64,000 nt of DNA from Desmodus rotundus (GCF_022682495.2 NC_071399.1:54056873-54120872), one strand, 5' to 3'; counted from the stretch's first letter, positions 1-12,065 are shown. The notes: generated from the letters alone by a model not told the origin. Program-made: numbers and translations.

Positions 1-869
1 GGTCCCACCTTCAATCAGGGACCTGAAGAGGGTAGGAGGGCTTTTTTTGTTGTTGTTGTTGGTCAATCACTCTTGCTAGCCTCCCACATGCTCAGCACAA
101 CTCCCTTCAACACTGTGCTAACTTGGTTACCAGGGCAATGTGACACTGCCCCTGCCTTGGGGTGGTTCTCTCCCCCAGCTATCTGTATCAGTATGATGTG
201 AAGCAGCCGTTCCTTACTTCTTTCCTTTCTCCTTCATTTCTTCCCTCCCTTCCTTTTCTTCTTTTAGTAAGATTAAGCAGTCAGAATAATATACTTATGG
301 TCATCTACTAGGCAGCTTCTTTTCAAGTTTTTAAAAATGTAGTGGTACTTTTCCAGTCTTGGGGGCTCTCAACAGCCTCCTGGACTCCCACAGAATAATG
401 GCAGCCTGGGTGACTCAGCACCTCATAAGTGCCCTGATGTATTGTTTTTCTCTGCAGTGATTAGGCCAGCACTTCATTCCTTTAACACAAATGCATTTAT
501 TGACTAGTTTTGAAGGGAAATTTATTTTCCTTTGTCTTTCTAAACCACAACTTCGACACCTCCTCCTCCTCCTCTTCAAAATTGCCACAGTAGGATGTTC
601 AATTACAGCTAAAAGCCCTAGATTTAAGTGACAGATTAAGAGGCTCAGCAGGTTGCTACTATAATGTTCATTTCACCTGTTGGTTTATTTTTCTAACCTG
701 CATGCATTGGACTTTAGATAAGCCTTTTAACTTACACTGTTCGCTGGTGCATCCTGTGGTTGTCCAGCACTCTTTGCTGGGTGTATGGTCTTTGGGAGAG
801 GTCAACTGGAGAGTGCCTCCCCTCCTACTCCCCCCAGGCCAACCTCACAAAGTGTTCTGAGAGAAGGAA
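1..869. other. Intergenic, nothing recognised
   Basis: AT-balanced single-copy-looking DNA with short T and CT-rich runs (about 225-265 and 555-575). No gene or transposon was seen. Confidence 0.5.
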
Positions 870-965
870 GAAGGCTTCCAGACACCACCTCTCCTGCCTC
901 AGATACCAGCTCCTGGAACAGAGCCTGACACACAGTGAGTGCTCCATAATGTCTGCAGAATAAAA
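870..965 (+). repeat. L2/MIR-like tail fragment
   Basis: AGAGCCTGACACACAGTGAGTGCTCCATAATG has the shape of the shared MIR/L2 tail (the usual CCTGGCACATAGTAGGTGCT block). Confidence 0.45.
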
Positions 966-975
966 TAATAAAGTG

Positions 976-1080
976 CTCCAAATCAGTGAGCCTAAAGTGT
1001 CTACTTTTGCTTCAGATGGAGATATGGGGAGAGCTCACAAATGATACCCACTCCTCTTGAAATTACAGAAGAAAAAAATT
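976..1080 (+). repeat. Dispersed duplicated block, copy A
   Basis: CTCCAAATCAGTGAGCCTAA ... GTGTCTACTTTTG ... ACCCACTCCTCTTG ... GAAGAAAAAAATT matches 2628-2716 over most of its length, with small gaps. I do not recognise a known repeat family. Confidence 0.6.
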
Positions 1081-2585
1081 GATTCCTGTAACCCCCCATT
1101 TTGGCTTCATTTGGATTCCAAAAGTATATTTCTGCTTCTGTGCATTTTGCCCTCTTTCTTTTCTCTAAGAACAGTTCCCATGTGTCTTTGACCTCCCTGA
1201 ACTATCACAGGAAACTGCTATTGGCTGCTTACCTCATCAGGTGGGATCTTCTCTTAATTGAGGCCAAGACTTTCCAGGGAACTTTGCACTTCAATAAGAA
1301 TGATATATGTCTAGATTCCAAAGAACTGTGGGGTTTCAGACACTCCTTCAGGTCGAAGAGCATCTGGAGGTCTATTCTACTTTCTCTCAAAGCCTGCTCT
1401 CATCTTCCTATATGAGTAAGGCTGATACCTCAGACACCTTGGAGCTTCCTTGTAGAACTATTTGGCAGGAACAGTGAGCGAGTCAGGCACTAGTGCTTTA
1501 GATGGGGCTCAGCTCCTGTCTCACCTCAGATGCTGGTGTGAGGGCACTGAGCATCTTACTGGTTGTACCTCTGCTTCCTGTTCCTGCTTACCAGAACTTA
1601 CAAAGCCACAAGGTCCCTGTGATCAGAGCACTCCACATGGACTTGTCTGTCCAGAGCCCTCTCAGGCTGGTACCTTAGGTAGGGGCCTTCTCTTATGCTG
1701 GAGCTGGATCTTATTCTTGTCTAAGGTATCTGACTTAGGTACTCCAGGGGTGCCCTAGACTTGCCTTCACTGCATTCAAATTTTCTATGTGCCTTCTCCC
1801 AGTGGCTGTAAGTTCCTTAAAGGAAGCTTTCTCATTTTCTATCCCTTGTGTCTAGTACAGTTCCCAGCCCATTATAAATATGGGTGAAAAATACTGACAC
1901 AGAGGGAAGAAAGAGAGAGAGGAAGGAGGAGGAAGGGGAGGAGAAACAAGGAGGAGTTTCTGCTTTTTCACACTAGGCTAATAACTGATTGCCCACATAG
2001 ATCTAACAGAAAACTAGTCATGAATACATCCCAATAGAATTGAGTTTCCATCCTGAGGCACTGTGTGCTGGATTGTCTCACAGAGACTTAGAGTCCTTGT
2101 CTTAGAGTTGTGAAGGGAACATTTTATAGATAATAAAAACTAAAGTTTTTGTGTCTATCTCCTTGATCCCTTATTGTTAGTAACTACTCCAATCTTAAGC
2201 TCCATTTTAGTCTTTTACATTTAGCCTTTATCTGCAATCAGTTGGTGTCTGGTAATTGCAAATTATTTGAACAAGAGGTAAATAATATAGCAAGAATTTG
2301 AAAAGGTCAGAGGAGATGTGTCTAAGAATTTCAGCTAGAGGGTTGAAGAACTTCACTTGAAGCATTAATTTTGGACAATTGCTAGGCCTCACTAAATTAG
2401 ACTGGAAATGCACCTGGTATTCAGTGCTGAGTCCTTCTGTGATGAGCAGGCTGAGGCAGAGCTTTCTGGCATGCTTGATGTGAGTGTGTGTGTGTGCATG
2501 TGCCTGAGTGTGAACAAGACAATATTCAGCTAGAGCTAATGTGGTTGAACATTCATGTGGTTGTCAGGTCCAGCATCTGTTCTGA
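1081..2585. other. Intergenic, mostly unassigned
   Basis: Apart from the L2 tail near 1755-1900 and a short purine run at 1900-1945, no feature was recognised. The ORFs here lack codon structure or family resemblance. Confidence 0.5.
1755..1900 (+). repeat. L2 tail fragment
   Basis: GGCTGTAAGTTCCTTAAAGG followed by TTGTGTCTAGTACAGTTCCC resembles the last 100 bp of L2. Confidence 0.5.
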
Positions 2586-2627
2586 GTGGTCAGTGCCCAG
2601 GCTATACTAATTATTAAACATGATCTT

Positions 2628-2716
2628 CTTCAAAGCAGTGGGGCTATAATGTCTACATTTGTAGATGGGGATGGGGGAGAACTACAAATACCCCCACTCC
2701 TCTGGAAGAAAAAAAT
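2628..2716 (+). repeat. Dispersed duplicated block, copy B
   Basis: CTTCAAAGCAGTGGGGCTAT, AATGTCTACATTTG, ACCCCCACTCCTCTGG and GGAAGAAAAAAATA parallel copy A. It ends where the pyrimidine tract begins. Confidence 0.6.
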
Positions 2717-2753
2717 ACTCTCTTTTCCTTCTTTTCCCTTTTCCTCCTCTTCT

Positions 2754-2815
2754 CTTCCCTTCCCTTCCCTTCCCTTCCCTTCCCTTCCCTTCCCTTCCCT
2801 TCCCTTCCCTTCCCT
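2754..2815 (+). repeat. (TTCCC)n microsatellite
   Basis: About twelve uninterrupted TTCCC units lie inside a 130-bp pyrimidine tract (2720-2850), followed by (CT)n. The long local ORFs on both strands are made of this repeat. Confidence 0.97.
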
Positions 2816-2852
2816 TCTCTCTCTCTCTCTTTCTGTCTCTCTCTCTCCTTCT
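2816..2852 (+). repeat. (CT)n microsatellite
   Basis: An imperfect CT run continues the pyrimidine tract of the TTCCC repeat. Confidence 0.9.
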
Positions 2853-4609
2853 CTTGGCCACAAAGTATGTATTAAAATTGGGTAAGTTTCAAACAAAAAT
2901 ACTACATTTTTATGTCTTGTATTTTACCTTAATCTGGAGGTTTATTCTAATCCTAATGAACATAAGAATAATGCTAATCAAGTCAGAAAAGCAAAGACAC
3001 CCATCCTTCATCACTCCATTCATGTTACAGGTAATCATTTCTCCATTCTGGGAGGAATCTTTCTGGAAGAGAGAATTCCTGATGGAGGCAATATTTTTTG
3101 CATGTCAGAAGTTTCCCCAGAAGAAAAGAAGGCCATTAGTCAGGAGAACTTTGGGATGCAAATGTCTTTGTGCCTCTTAATCTCATTCCAAATGTCTAAG
3201 AGGTGTGATGCAGAGAAGATGCTGAAGAAATGAAAGTGAACAGTAGAGGCTTCCCTCCATTCACCCACATTTGAAATTGCACTTCTGTACTTGTGATTTT
3301 CTGGGGAGGACAGGACCAGGGTGCCCTGATGCGGATCCCAGACAGCAGGATCCTGTGTTGTGGCAGCAATAGACAAATACACACGGACTACAGAAATCCT
3401 GTAGAGAAAAAGGGATGGCATGGCTACTCTTTAAGTGAAAGAGGGTGAGAGGGCTAGAGAGAGAGCCCAAGAGAGCCTGACCCCTGCATGGATAGGCTTT
3501 TGTTGCTTTTCTGGGCACATTATATGGAAGATGGTCCTCATTTACTATGCACAGGTTCACTGTAGGTGATTACCTTTTACAGACAACAAAGGAGAGAATG
3601 CTGCTAATTACTTCAAAGAGAAGGATGTTACAGATCAATGGGGAAAGTGGTTGAACTGGTTACACTCCATACTTGGGAGGTTTAGCACAAAATTTAGGAA
3701 GTTAAAGATACTCAGTAAACATTTGCTGCCTCAATTCAGGGTGAGGGAGTTTTAGCAAAAGCAAGTCTCATAGCAGCCTATGTACAATGCAGGCCTGATT
3801 CCCTATGGGAGAACCTGTCTGAGGGCATGGGTCCTGTATGCCGAACCTCGCACCCACTGGCTTTTCCAAGTGGGAGCTGGGCTACATTTCCCACATGTGG
3901 AACAGTTCCCTATAGTGCCTGAGCCTCTCAAGATTCCTTTCCTTAGCTTCTCTACCAAGAGAGAAGAGGGATCAGGGAATGCAGCCTTTACTCATACTCC
4001 TCCACTCTCTAGGCTGGCGAAGGAGTATCCCATAATTTTGGTCTCTTCAGGATTTTCTAAGGGTCCTATTAGCTCTCCTGAGTAACCATAATGCTGGCTT
4101 GGCCTGACTGGGTCCCAGAGGGAAAGACCTCATTCACAGCCTCCAACTCCACATCCCCATCCTGAAAAGTACATCATCCAGGGCTCTACTTATGTATGTC
4201 ACCTTGTTGCAGATGTCCTTCTACCTTGGTGCCCACTTGCCCTAGGCTCAGAGTCAGAGACAAGCTTCTCCAAAGCCTGGGTGGGGGTCCTATAGGCTTT
4301 CTCTCCTGTTCCTGCCAGAGGGCTGAGCACATAAACTCAGCGACAACTAGGAGTTCCCCCAGGTGCCCACATGCCTTTTCCAAGGCAGTTTTGTTTCTCT
4401 CCCCTTTTGTTTCTCCCTTCTCCGTTTTCTCTCTTTCCTTCCCTACCATTCTTTACCTCCACTTTCACTCTCTCTTATTTTTATATCCTTACCTTCTGTC
4501 GCCTCTGTTTCCTTGAACTTTCTTTCCTCCCTGCAGAGTCAGCTTCTTCCCTGGGTCATGCCACCTCTTGCAAGCCCTAAGAGCACCTCCTGGCCTGCTC
4601 CACCCTCCA
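2853..4609. other. Intergenic, nothing recognised
   Basis: No repeat family or gene was identified. Open frames of up to 106 codons are chance frames in pyrimidine-rich DNA. Confidence 0.5.
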
Positions 4610-4830
4610 CAGATTCAAATGCTGCTGCGTTTCCTGGCCATCTCCCTACACCTGCATTTCACATGGCCAGACTGGTTTTCTTTTTTTTTTTTTCTCCCTG
4701 GTATAGCTCTTCTTCTCCTCCTGGCTGTAAGCTCTTTAGAGGCAAGCAATACACCCTTATTTCTTTTTGGATCCCCTCACAGACTGGAAGGTGCTTTAAA
4801 AAGCACTTGGCTCTTGTTTGTTTGATGCAA
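4610..4830 (+). repeat. L2-like fragment
   Basis: CCTGGCTGTAAGCTCTTTAG followed by GGCAAGCAATACACCC recalls the L2 tail. Low similarity; edges approximate. Confidence 0.4.
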
Positions 4831-4950
4831 ATTCTGAATCAGCAAACCTCAGTCCAGTTTAGCTTCCTACAGGGCTAAGGTCAAGGCCAGGGTGAGCACA
4901 GAGACTGAGTTGAGTTGTCTTCCCTAGGAGGTCCATGGGGAAGATGAGAA

Positions 4951-5150
4951 TGGGAGGCTAAGAGCTTAGGCTTTGGAGCTAGAGAATTGAGGGATCAAAT
5001 CCTAGCTCTATCAGTGACCAGCTGAGGGACCTTGGGCAAGTGATCCTATCACTCTGAGTCTCATTTTCCTCATCATTAAGACGGGGACAATAGTCCTGGC
5101 TGCTGTGATGATTAGATAAGATGCTGTTTTAGAATGTCACTGCATGTTAT
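4951..5150 (+). repeat. MIR SINE
   Basis: Near-complete: GGCTTTGGAGCTAGAGAATT, GACCTTGGGCAAGTGATCC, TCTCATTTTCCTCATC and GATGATTAGATAAGATG follow MIR order. Confidence 0.82.
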
Positions 5151-5689
5151 TTTCTTCTCTCTCCTTCAGTCCCTATTTTCTGAAGATAGAGGACAGGTGC
5201 CAAGCTCTGGGGCAGCATTCCCCAGGCGCTGTCATATAAACAGAGGCAATACCCAGGTCCAGCTGGCTGGGGCTGCTCATAGCAGGCTTAGGGTATTGGG
5301 GAAGTTATTCTGATACCTCAGGGCAAAATGAACAACCAGGTCATGATTAGACTCCAAGGCTGTTCCATCTTGCCAGCTTTCTTGGGCTGATGCTGATACA
5401 TCGGGGCCTGGGAGAGTGCAGACCATCTTGGTGCCTCTGTGACAGGTGAGTGGCTGGCAGACATGCTGCCATCCCATGACTACAGGATGGCTTATGCCTA
5501 ATCTGGCTAGAAGGTTCAAAGGGACCTTACCAGAGGCTATATTAGACCTTCCTTTAGTTATCAGTTGGGTGAGGCTACAGAGCTCCTGGACTGAAGACAG
5601 TATTGGGTCTCAGACATACCTCACTGGGAAGAGGCTCCAGGCTCATGTGCTAGGTTATAGTCTATTCCCCACTCTTCCTTGGTGATTCT

Positions 5690-5925
5690 AGAGTGTGGTG
5701 GTTAAGAAAGTTGCTTTGGAGCCACACAGACTTGGGTTCAATTCTTTACCGACCAGCCCTGTGACCATGATCAGTAACTCAAATGTTCTTGAAACTCAGT
5801 TTCCCTATCTATAAAAATGGGGATAACCCTAACCTCGTGGGCTGGTCATGAAGTAACATGAGATAACATGTGCAAATCTTGTAGTAAAGATCACAAAGAA
5901 GGCCCTCAATAAAAGGGTCTAGGCC
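5690..5925 (+). repeat. MIR SINE
   Basis: TTTGGAGCCACACAGACTTG, GTTCAATTCTTTACC, AACTCAGTTTCCCTATC, ATAAAAATGGGGATAACC and the final GCCCTCAATAAAAG are in MIR order. Confidence 0.82.
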
Positions 5926-7594
5926 TCGAGGCACTATGTTCCATGGTCTATTGCCTGGAGGAGAATGTGGGGGAAATAGAAGAGCTTTACAGATACACAA
6001 ATGCTGGCATTTGGAGCTGAAGCTGAGAACAGTCCCCTCTGGGCTGCTGGATTCTGAGCCCAAGATTGATTGTCTGCCATCTGAAGTCCCTGAAGGGGTC
6101 ATGGGGGACACCACAGGTCAAATGCACACAAGGAGCTAGGTATCAGGGTAGTTTGTTTGACTGAGTTCTTCCGCTGTGGGGTTTTCATGTGTGGAAATGT
6201 GCAATGTAGCATGCACTGACAACATTTTCATAAGGCCCAGGCACTTCCACAGGATACTCCAGAGCCTTCCACCTAAATTGTTTTGCTGTCAAAAGCTGAC
6301 ATTATAATGACATTGCAGGAGAGACTCCTCAGGAAATCACTGTTCATTTCCTTTCAGGCAGTTCGTTTACCTGCAGAAGCTGGACTCTTTTCCTCTGTTC
6401 TGCAACATTAGGCAATTGACATGATCCCATAAGTCAATTTTGCAGCTGAGTGGACTGAGGTCCCAGAAAGCCAAAGGTCTGAAGTGGAAAATATCAAGCA
6501 GATGACTCATTAAGGCTTGAGTCTAGGACTTGAGCCCTGAGGAGGAGCCTACACATTGCTGATCTTATTGGACATTGGGAGGCCTGGCTGGACTGTGGCC
6601 TCATTTTAGGCCAGTGTGAGAAGAGTGCTTGGGAATATTTTTCACTGCTGATTTTTCAGGTTTTTAAGTGCATTTATTCTTTCACCTAGCTCACTTTGAT
6701 TCTTCATTCACTTCTCACCATCAGCCTCTGGTGCTAAAAACTTTCCTCTAGTGCCTTTCACACTGTTCCATTCGAGGTACATGAAGACATGCTCCCTTCT
6801 CTTCAAGTACTCCCACTCCCATCCCAACTCGACAAAGGTTATGCCTTTGGTTTCCCGGAGAAGATTGAGACTCACTGGAGTGACATCTGGTCACCTCTCC
6901 TCCATTCCAATACATTTCTTGTTGGTCATCTCTCTCCACGTTGCCAGTTTCAGAAGATGAGGTGGCCATTCTCTTTGACAGAGCCAGCCTCTGATGACAT
7001 CTTTTCTGCCATGACCCTGGATTTCTCCTCTCTCTCTCCACCATTTCCTTTCAGACTTTCAGACATGCATTCAAGCCAACTTCTACTTCTTTGCACTGGC
7101 GAGCTTTTTGAATAGTCATCCACATCTGTTGTTATTGCTTTCTTGCCCCTGGGACCCCTTAAACCTTCAATGTCTACCTCCCCTTGATTTTACTCAAATG
7201 GCACCCCTGAAGGTCACATGTGTCCCTCCAATGGTCCAGTTGTTTGTGCTCATCACCCAGTGCTTTATAACCAGGGATGCTCTTAATAACACATCTTTGA
7301 AACTCTTTCCTCCGTAAACCTACATGATACTCAACTCTGAGCTGTGTTCACACTTGTGACTTGTTTTGTCTCTCATTCCCTTGACATGTCTTCCACTCTT
7401 TACCCTGGAGCTACACAACCTTTAGGGCTCAGTATATTACTCTCATAATTTCTCATTCTTCCTCTGAAAGCTCACTCACTCTCAAACTCTCATTAAAATA
7501 TGTATTTCCTAGCTCTATGGTGGGGTGACCCTCAAAGCTGTGTTTCTAATTTTCACTTAATTTCTAAGTTCTAGACTTATATCTCAAAGTATTC
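5926..7594. other. Intergenic, mostly unassigned
   Basis: Only a weak reverse MIR at 6435-6550 was seen. The 6700-7400 part is pyrimidine-rich and L2-like in texture, but I could not align it. Confidence 0.45.
6435..6550 (-). repeat. MIR-like fragment
   Basis: GGACTGAGGTCCCAGAAAG and GGCTTGAGTCTAGGACTTGA suggest a reverse MIR; weak. Confidence 0.4.
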
Positions 7595-7603
7595 CAAGAA
7601 TCT

Positions 7604-7832
7604 GTTTTTTGAAGATTTTATTTGTTTATTTTTTTTAGAGAGAGTGAAAGGGAAGGAGAAAGGGAGGGAGAGAAACATCAATGTGAAAGAGAAACATTGA
7701 TCGGTTGGTTGCCTCTTGCACACTCCCAACCAGGGACGAAGCCCACAACCCAGGCATGTGCCCTGACTGGGGATTGAACCAGTGAACTTTCAGTTTGAAG
7801 AATAATGTGAGCCACACCAGTAAGGACAACTT
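7604..7832 (-). mobile_element. VES-type SINE
   Basis: This copy has a T-rich start (the A tail on minus), a GAGAGAAACATCAATG body, a B-box-like GGTTCAATCCC on the minus strand and a degenerate head (ACTGGTGTGGCTC). CAAGAATCT at 7595-7603 and 7833-7841 is the target duplication. It lies just left of an MIR. Confidence 0.88.
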
Positions 7833-7942
7833 CAAGAATCTTTTTGACCAGATAGGCTTCCAATACCTCACCTGGGGTGTGGGCAAAGCTGGACTGTCTT
7901 CTCTGTCTTTATTAAAAGCAGAATTATCATGTGGAGGCACAA

Positions 7943-8185
7943 TAACAACATGGTTGAGTGTATATGCTCCAAAGCCAGACTGTTTATGTTTAAAGCTGCC
8001 TTTGCCTCCCCTTGCTTTTACTCATTATCTGACAGAGGGCAAATTATTGAATCTGCCTCAGTTTTCTCATCTTTAAAATGAGAATAATAAAACTGACCTC
8101 ATATGGTTGTGATGAGGGTAATTGAAAAAATACACATAGTGTCTTAGAGTGTTCTTAGAATAATGCCTGATAAATGTTACTAAGC
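7943..8185 (+). repeat. MIR SINE
   Basis: CTCCAAAGCCAGACTGTTTA, CCTCAGTTTTCTCATCTTTA, AAAATGAGAATAATAAAACTG and AATAATGCCTGATAAATG are in MIR order, directly after a VES SINE. Confidence 0.8.
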
Positions 8186-8413
8186 ATACATTTTCAAAAC
8201 TTTTGAGTTCCCTTGGACATATTTGCCTTCTTTATCCTATCTTGTATCTTCATCCCACATTTCCTTCTCTGAGCCCTTCACTTTCACCTAGGCTCTTGGT
8301 ACTCCAGCCTGGGATAGTGTGTTTGGCTTTGAACTAGCCTCCTTATATCCAGGCTTTTCTGCTCAATAAAGCCTCCACATTACTGCAAGAGTGATGTTTT
8401 TTAAGCCTCTTTC

Positions 8414-8645
8414 TCTCTTTTTAAAAAATATTTTATTTATTTACTTTTAGGAAGAGGGGAAGGGAAGGAGAAAGAGAGGGAGAGAAACATCAATGCAAGA
8501 GAGATACACCAATTTGTTGTCTCTCTCATACCCTCAAATGGGAACCTGGCCCACAACCTGGGCATGTGCCCTGACTAGGAATTGACCTGGTGACCCCTTG
8601 GTTCACAGGTTGGTGCTCATTCCACCAAGCCACACCAGCCAGGGC
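8414..8645 (-). mobile_element. VES-type SINE
   Basis: The head GCCCTGGCTGGTGTGGCTTG is at 8645 downward, followed by the central region (CATGCCCAGGTTGTGGGCCA), the pyrimidine body and an A-rich tail. The flanking duplication is too diverged to call with certainty (TAAGCCTCTTTC against TAAGCATCTCGT). Confidence 0.88.
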
Positions 8646-8959
8646 TAAGCATCTCGTTTATGTGTCCTTTAAATATTCACCATTGGTTATAAGAGAAAAT
8701 TTTCTACAGTCTAAATTCAACTTATTTCCCTATTTCATTTTTCATCTCTCACTCACTCAAACAAGCACTCAGCTAGCTCCAGGTGGGCTAAGTGTTCTAT
8801 AAATCACTCTGTTCATTTCCACCTTCACCTTTCAGACCCTTCTCACATTTTTAGTCATTTAAAGTCATTGGTCATTTACCAGCACACAAGTGCCTACAGT
8901 ATTTACACTCCAAGGTTTTGTTAATGGACTTAATCATATACGAACTATGTGGTGAGTGG

Positions 8960-9100
8960 AAGCCATTGCCTCCCAACAAGACTAGGAGCTCCTTGAGGGT
9001 AGTGACTGCGTCTGGTATTCCCTTATATCTTCCAGAGCACCTAACACAATGTCTTATTCTCAGTACATATTTGTTGGCAATTTGGCCAAATAATCAAAAC
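8960..9100 (+). repeat. L2 tail fragment
   Basis: CTAGGAGCTCCTTGAGGGTA, GTGACTGCGTCTGGTATTC and GAGCACCTAACACAATGTC follow the L2 3' order. Confidence 0.55.
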
Positions 9101-9240
9101 ATCAGATTCAACATTCACTGTGAATACATACAAAAGGACAAGAGAAATCCATGAATTCCCCATGAGATTCAGTCTTTGCTTTCTATACCCAGTAAAGACA
9201 TGCATGTTAATAAAAGGGCTGGACTTGGACAAGAAATACA

Positions 9241-9350
9241 TTTTTTCATTTTAATTTTTAAAATAATTTAAATTTTTTTCAATTATAGGTGACATACAAT
9301 ACTATATTAGTTTCAGGTATACAACATTGTGATAAGTCTAGTACCCATCT
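9241..9350 (-). mobile_element. Short L1 3' end fragment
   Basis: A T-rich edge is followed by GACATACAATACTATATTAG, TTTCAGGTATACAACATTGT and GATAAGTCTAGTACCCATCT, the common 3' end of a mammalian L1M subfamily in antisense. Confidence 0.65.
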
Positions 9351-9947
9351 GACAGACAAGCAGTGGGTTTAAGAAGAATTAGTTAGCAAGGGAAACTGAG
9401 TTATTGATAATAGGGGAGGAGTTGGCTTATTTGGGGGTTTCTTGGCATTTTAAAGGATTGCTCCTGTGCATCCCATAATAATTCATTCTAGGACTTTCTG
9501 TTTCCTCCCTTACATTATGTATATGTTAATTAAACGTTCCATTTTGTTGGAATCTGGAACCATAGTCTTAACCTGTGCTTTTTATCCATTGACTTAATGA
9601 TGATTGACAGTTCTAAAACCTTCTTGTCTGGTTTGTGAAAACCAATCATCTGTGCCACAGCCATTCTAAGTAGGTGTGATGTAGGGTTGACTGGTGGGGG
9701 GGATGAACAGACCCTGGCCAGGCAGTGATGTGCAGAGCCAGCCTTATTCAGGATGGCTGAAATAGCTTCTGTCTGGCAGGAGTATTCCCGCTTCAGAGCA
9801 GAGGCACCTGGGAGAGGGGAGTGTCAACTATCTCCTCCACTACCCTCCTTACTTTTCAAGTGAGCAACATTGGAACAGCAAGCAGACCGAGCATTCCTAA
9901 GATTTGTCCTCAAGACCAAAAGGCTTCCTTTCCCAGAGAAAATCAAC
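9351..9947. other. Intergenic, nothing recognised
   Basis: Single-copy-looking DNA between an L1 fragment and a VES SINE; no gene. Confidence 0.5.
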
Positions 9948-9955
9948 CTCGTTTT

Positions 9956-10215
9956 ATTTTTTATTTTATTTTTTTATCCTCACCCAAGGACATTTTTTTC
10001 ATTGCTTTTAGAGAGAGAGAAAGGAAGAGAGGGAGAGGAGGAAAGATTGATAGGAGAGAGAAACATCAACTGATTGCCTCCCGTCCACACCTGGACTGGA
10101 CCAGGGATCAGGGATCAAACCCACAACTTAGGTATGTGCTCTGACCAGGAATTGAACCCACAACCTTTTGGTTAGGGGACAATGCTCCAACCAACTCAGC
10201 CACACAGGCCAGGGC
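9956..10215 (-). mobile_element. VES-type SINE
   Basis: The head GCCCTGGCCTGTGTGGCTGA reads left from 10215. A B-box-like GGTTCAATTCC and the GTTTCTCTCTCC body follow. It is flanked by CAACCTCGTTTTA (about 9948) and CAACCTTCTTTTA (about 10217), a likely target duplication. Confidence 0.87.
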
Positions 10216-10228
10216 CAACCTTCTTTTA

Positions 10229-11924
10229 AATCAGTCTTTGTGTCTGCATTTGGCTTTCAAGATTTTTGTGAACTCCATCAACATCACTTACAAACTGGGA
10301 GATGCCCAAACCTCAACAGAAATTAATCGTGCTACAATTTTGGGGGAAAAAAGTTACTTTGCTTTCTGATTTGTACCATAAACAGCAGCTCCAATCTGTC
10401 ATTATGACTGAGAACATGTCACAACAATCTGTTTTTATTCTTTAGGAAAGAAGAACAACATCTTGCTCTCCTCCAGCAACGGCTAATTTAGAAAATTTGC
10501 AAGCTGACATACAACTTGATTAAAATGACCTGGAGCCACCAATTCTTTTAAAATGCAACTCAGTGCTCACAACCCCAGACTTTCCATAGTCCAGTTATCT
10601 CCTTCGCAGCTTGTTTTTCTGTGGGAGAAAGAGAGATGGGGAGGGAAGATAGGGGAAGAGTTATGTGCTATAATCTACATAGAGATTTAACATTATTATT
10701 ATTTTTTTTATTTTTCCTCTTCAGCCCTTCTGTCACCATGGATTTCCTTTATAGCCCTGGGGAGAGGAAAAGCAGTGTGATGTTTCTAAGTGGCTAGTGT
10801 GGATTTCATAGTTCTGAGTACAGGGCAGGCGCATGATCCAAATGAAGTAAGTATCTGTGTTCGAGTTGGAGACTATTTTGACATTGTGGTTTCACTCCCA
10901 GTTCATAGTTTTATAAAACATGTAGGAATCTGTCCCAGTTTGAATGAACTCACTAGGTCTTTGTCAAACTGTGGCTGCACTGAGAGTGATGGGATTTTTC
11001 TTCTAGGGATACTGGTGGATAAAACAAGATAGTAACAGTTTGGTCCATTCCAGGACTGGGAGTCATAGGGCTTCACATAAAGGAAACTGAGGTAGTGTTA
11101 GGAATCAGAGTGTAGGTTCGCTCTATAAATACACTCATAAATATCTCGTTTTACTTTATGGCATCTAAAAGTGAGCACTATTGTTCCTCAGTGAGGGTGG
11201 GTATTAATGAAGGAGGTGTTAATGTGGGCTGGCATGAGTGCCCACAGATGTATTGCTCACTAGGAGGATGTATAATTATTGGGAGACAATATGTAATTAC
11301 ACGTTGAGTTGTGTGCTGCAAACTGTTATGTGTTGGTGTTCTATCTTAGAGAGGACAGAGTTAATACAGTGGAGATCACATAAATGCAGACACTCATTTG
11401 TCAGGGGATGTACAGTAATGAGAATCATTTTGGAATTCTGTTGCCTTGGCAACCTATTCTAAAATGATGTAGATAAAGAACAAGCAACACTTATCAATGA
11501 ATTCAGCATGTCTTGGGAAGAAAAGCTGCTGAAAACAAGGCATCAAGCACCAGACCAAACTGATTCTTAAGGGAATGGCCTTGTTCAAAATCAGGTCAAG
11601 ATGTGAAATGAGGGGTCAGGCATTTAAGGACATGGCCATCATCAATATCCTGCCTGACACCCGGCCAAACACACATCCACTGTCAAGCCTAAGGGACATT
11701 AATCAGCTTAGGCTCCAGCTCTTATTTATGGCAGCTCTCCTAAATGGATCATTTTTATGTGGACAGACAATAACTGGGATGCCAGAAGGGACACTCTAGG
11801 GTGGGTGAGCCTGGCCCAGCTGCCCCGCATGGAAGAGGTAGAGCTTCCAGGGTAGGAAGAACATCTGGACACTTCCTCTCTCCCCTGGTCTCCCCTGGCT
11901 GATGTAAATACACTATCTGATTTG
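10229..11924. other. Repeat-free stretch, candidate regulatory DNA
   Basis: No transposon was recognised over 1.7 kb. AT-rich with homeodomain-like TAAT motifs and the RFX palindrome at 11440. No coding potential was seen. Confidence 0.4.
11440..11453. promoter_or_regulatory. RFX X-box palindrome
   Basis: GTTGCCTTGGCAAC is a perfect inverted repeat (GTTGCC / GGCAAC with a TT spacer), the consensus full site of RFX-family factors. It lies in repeat-free DNA with homeodomain-like TAATTAC nearby. Occupancy is inference. Confidence 0.55.
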
Positions 11925-12065
11925 AAAAGTCTGATAGAGTTAACTCCTTTTTAATGCTGAGAAAAATAAGGTAAGAAAGGTTAAGTAACTTGTTTATGTC
12001 ATAACTTAAAGACAAGTCAGGAGGACCAAGACCAGGACTGGATTTGTTCTCCCTGCCAGTCGAAG
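11925..12065 (-). repeat. MIR fragment
   Basis: AAAGGTTAAGTAACTTGTTT and GACCAAGACCAGGACTGG have the reverse MIR order. Confidence 0.5.

Noticed and set aside
2586..3180. ORFs of 88-171 codons encoding PFPSLPFPSL or REGKGREGK repeats
   Set aside because: They translate the TTCCC microsatellite on both strands.
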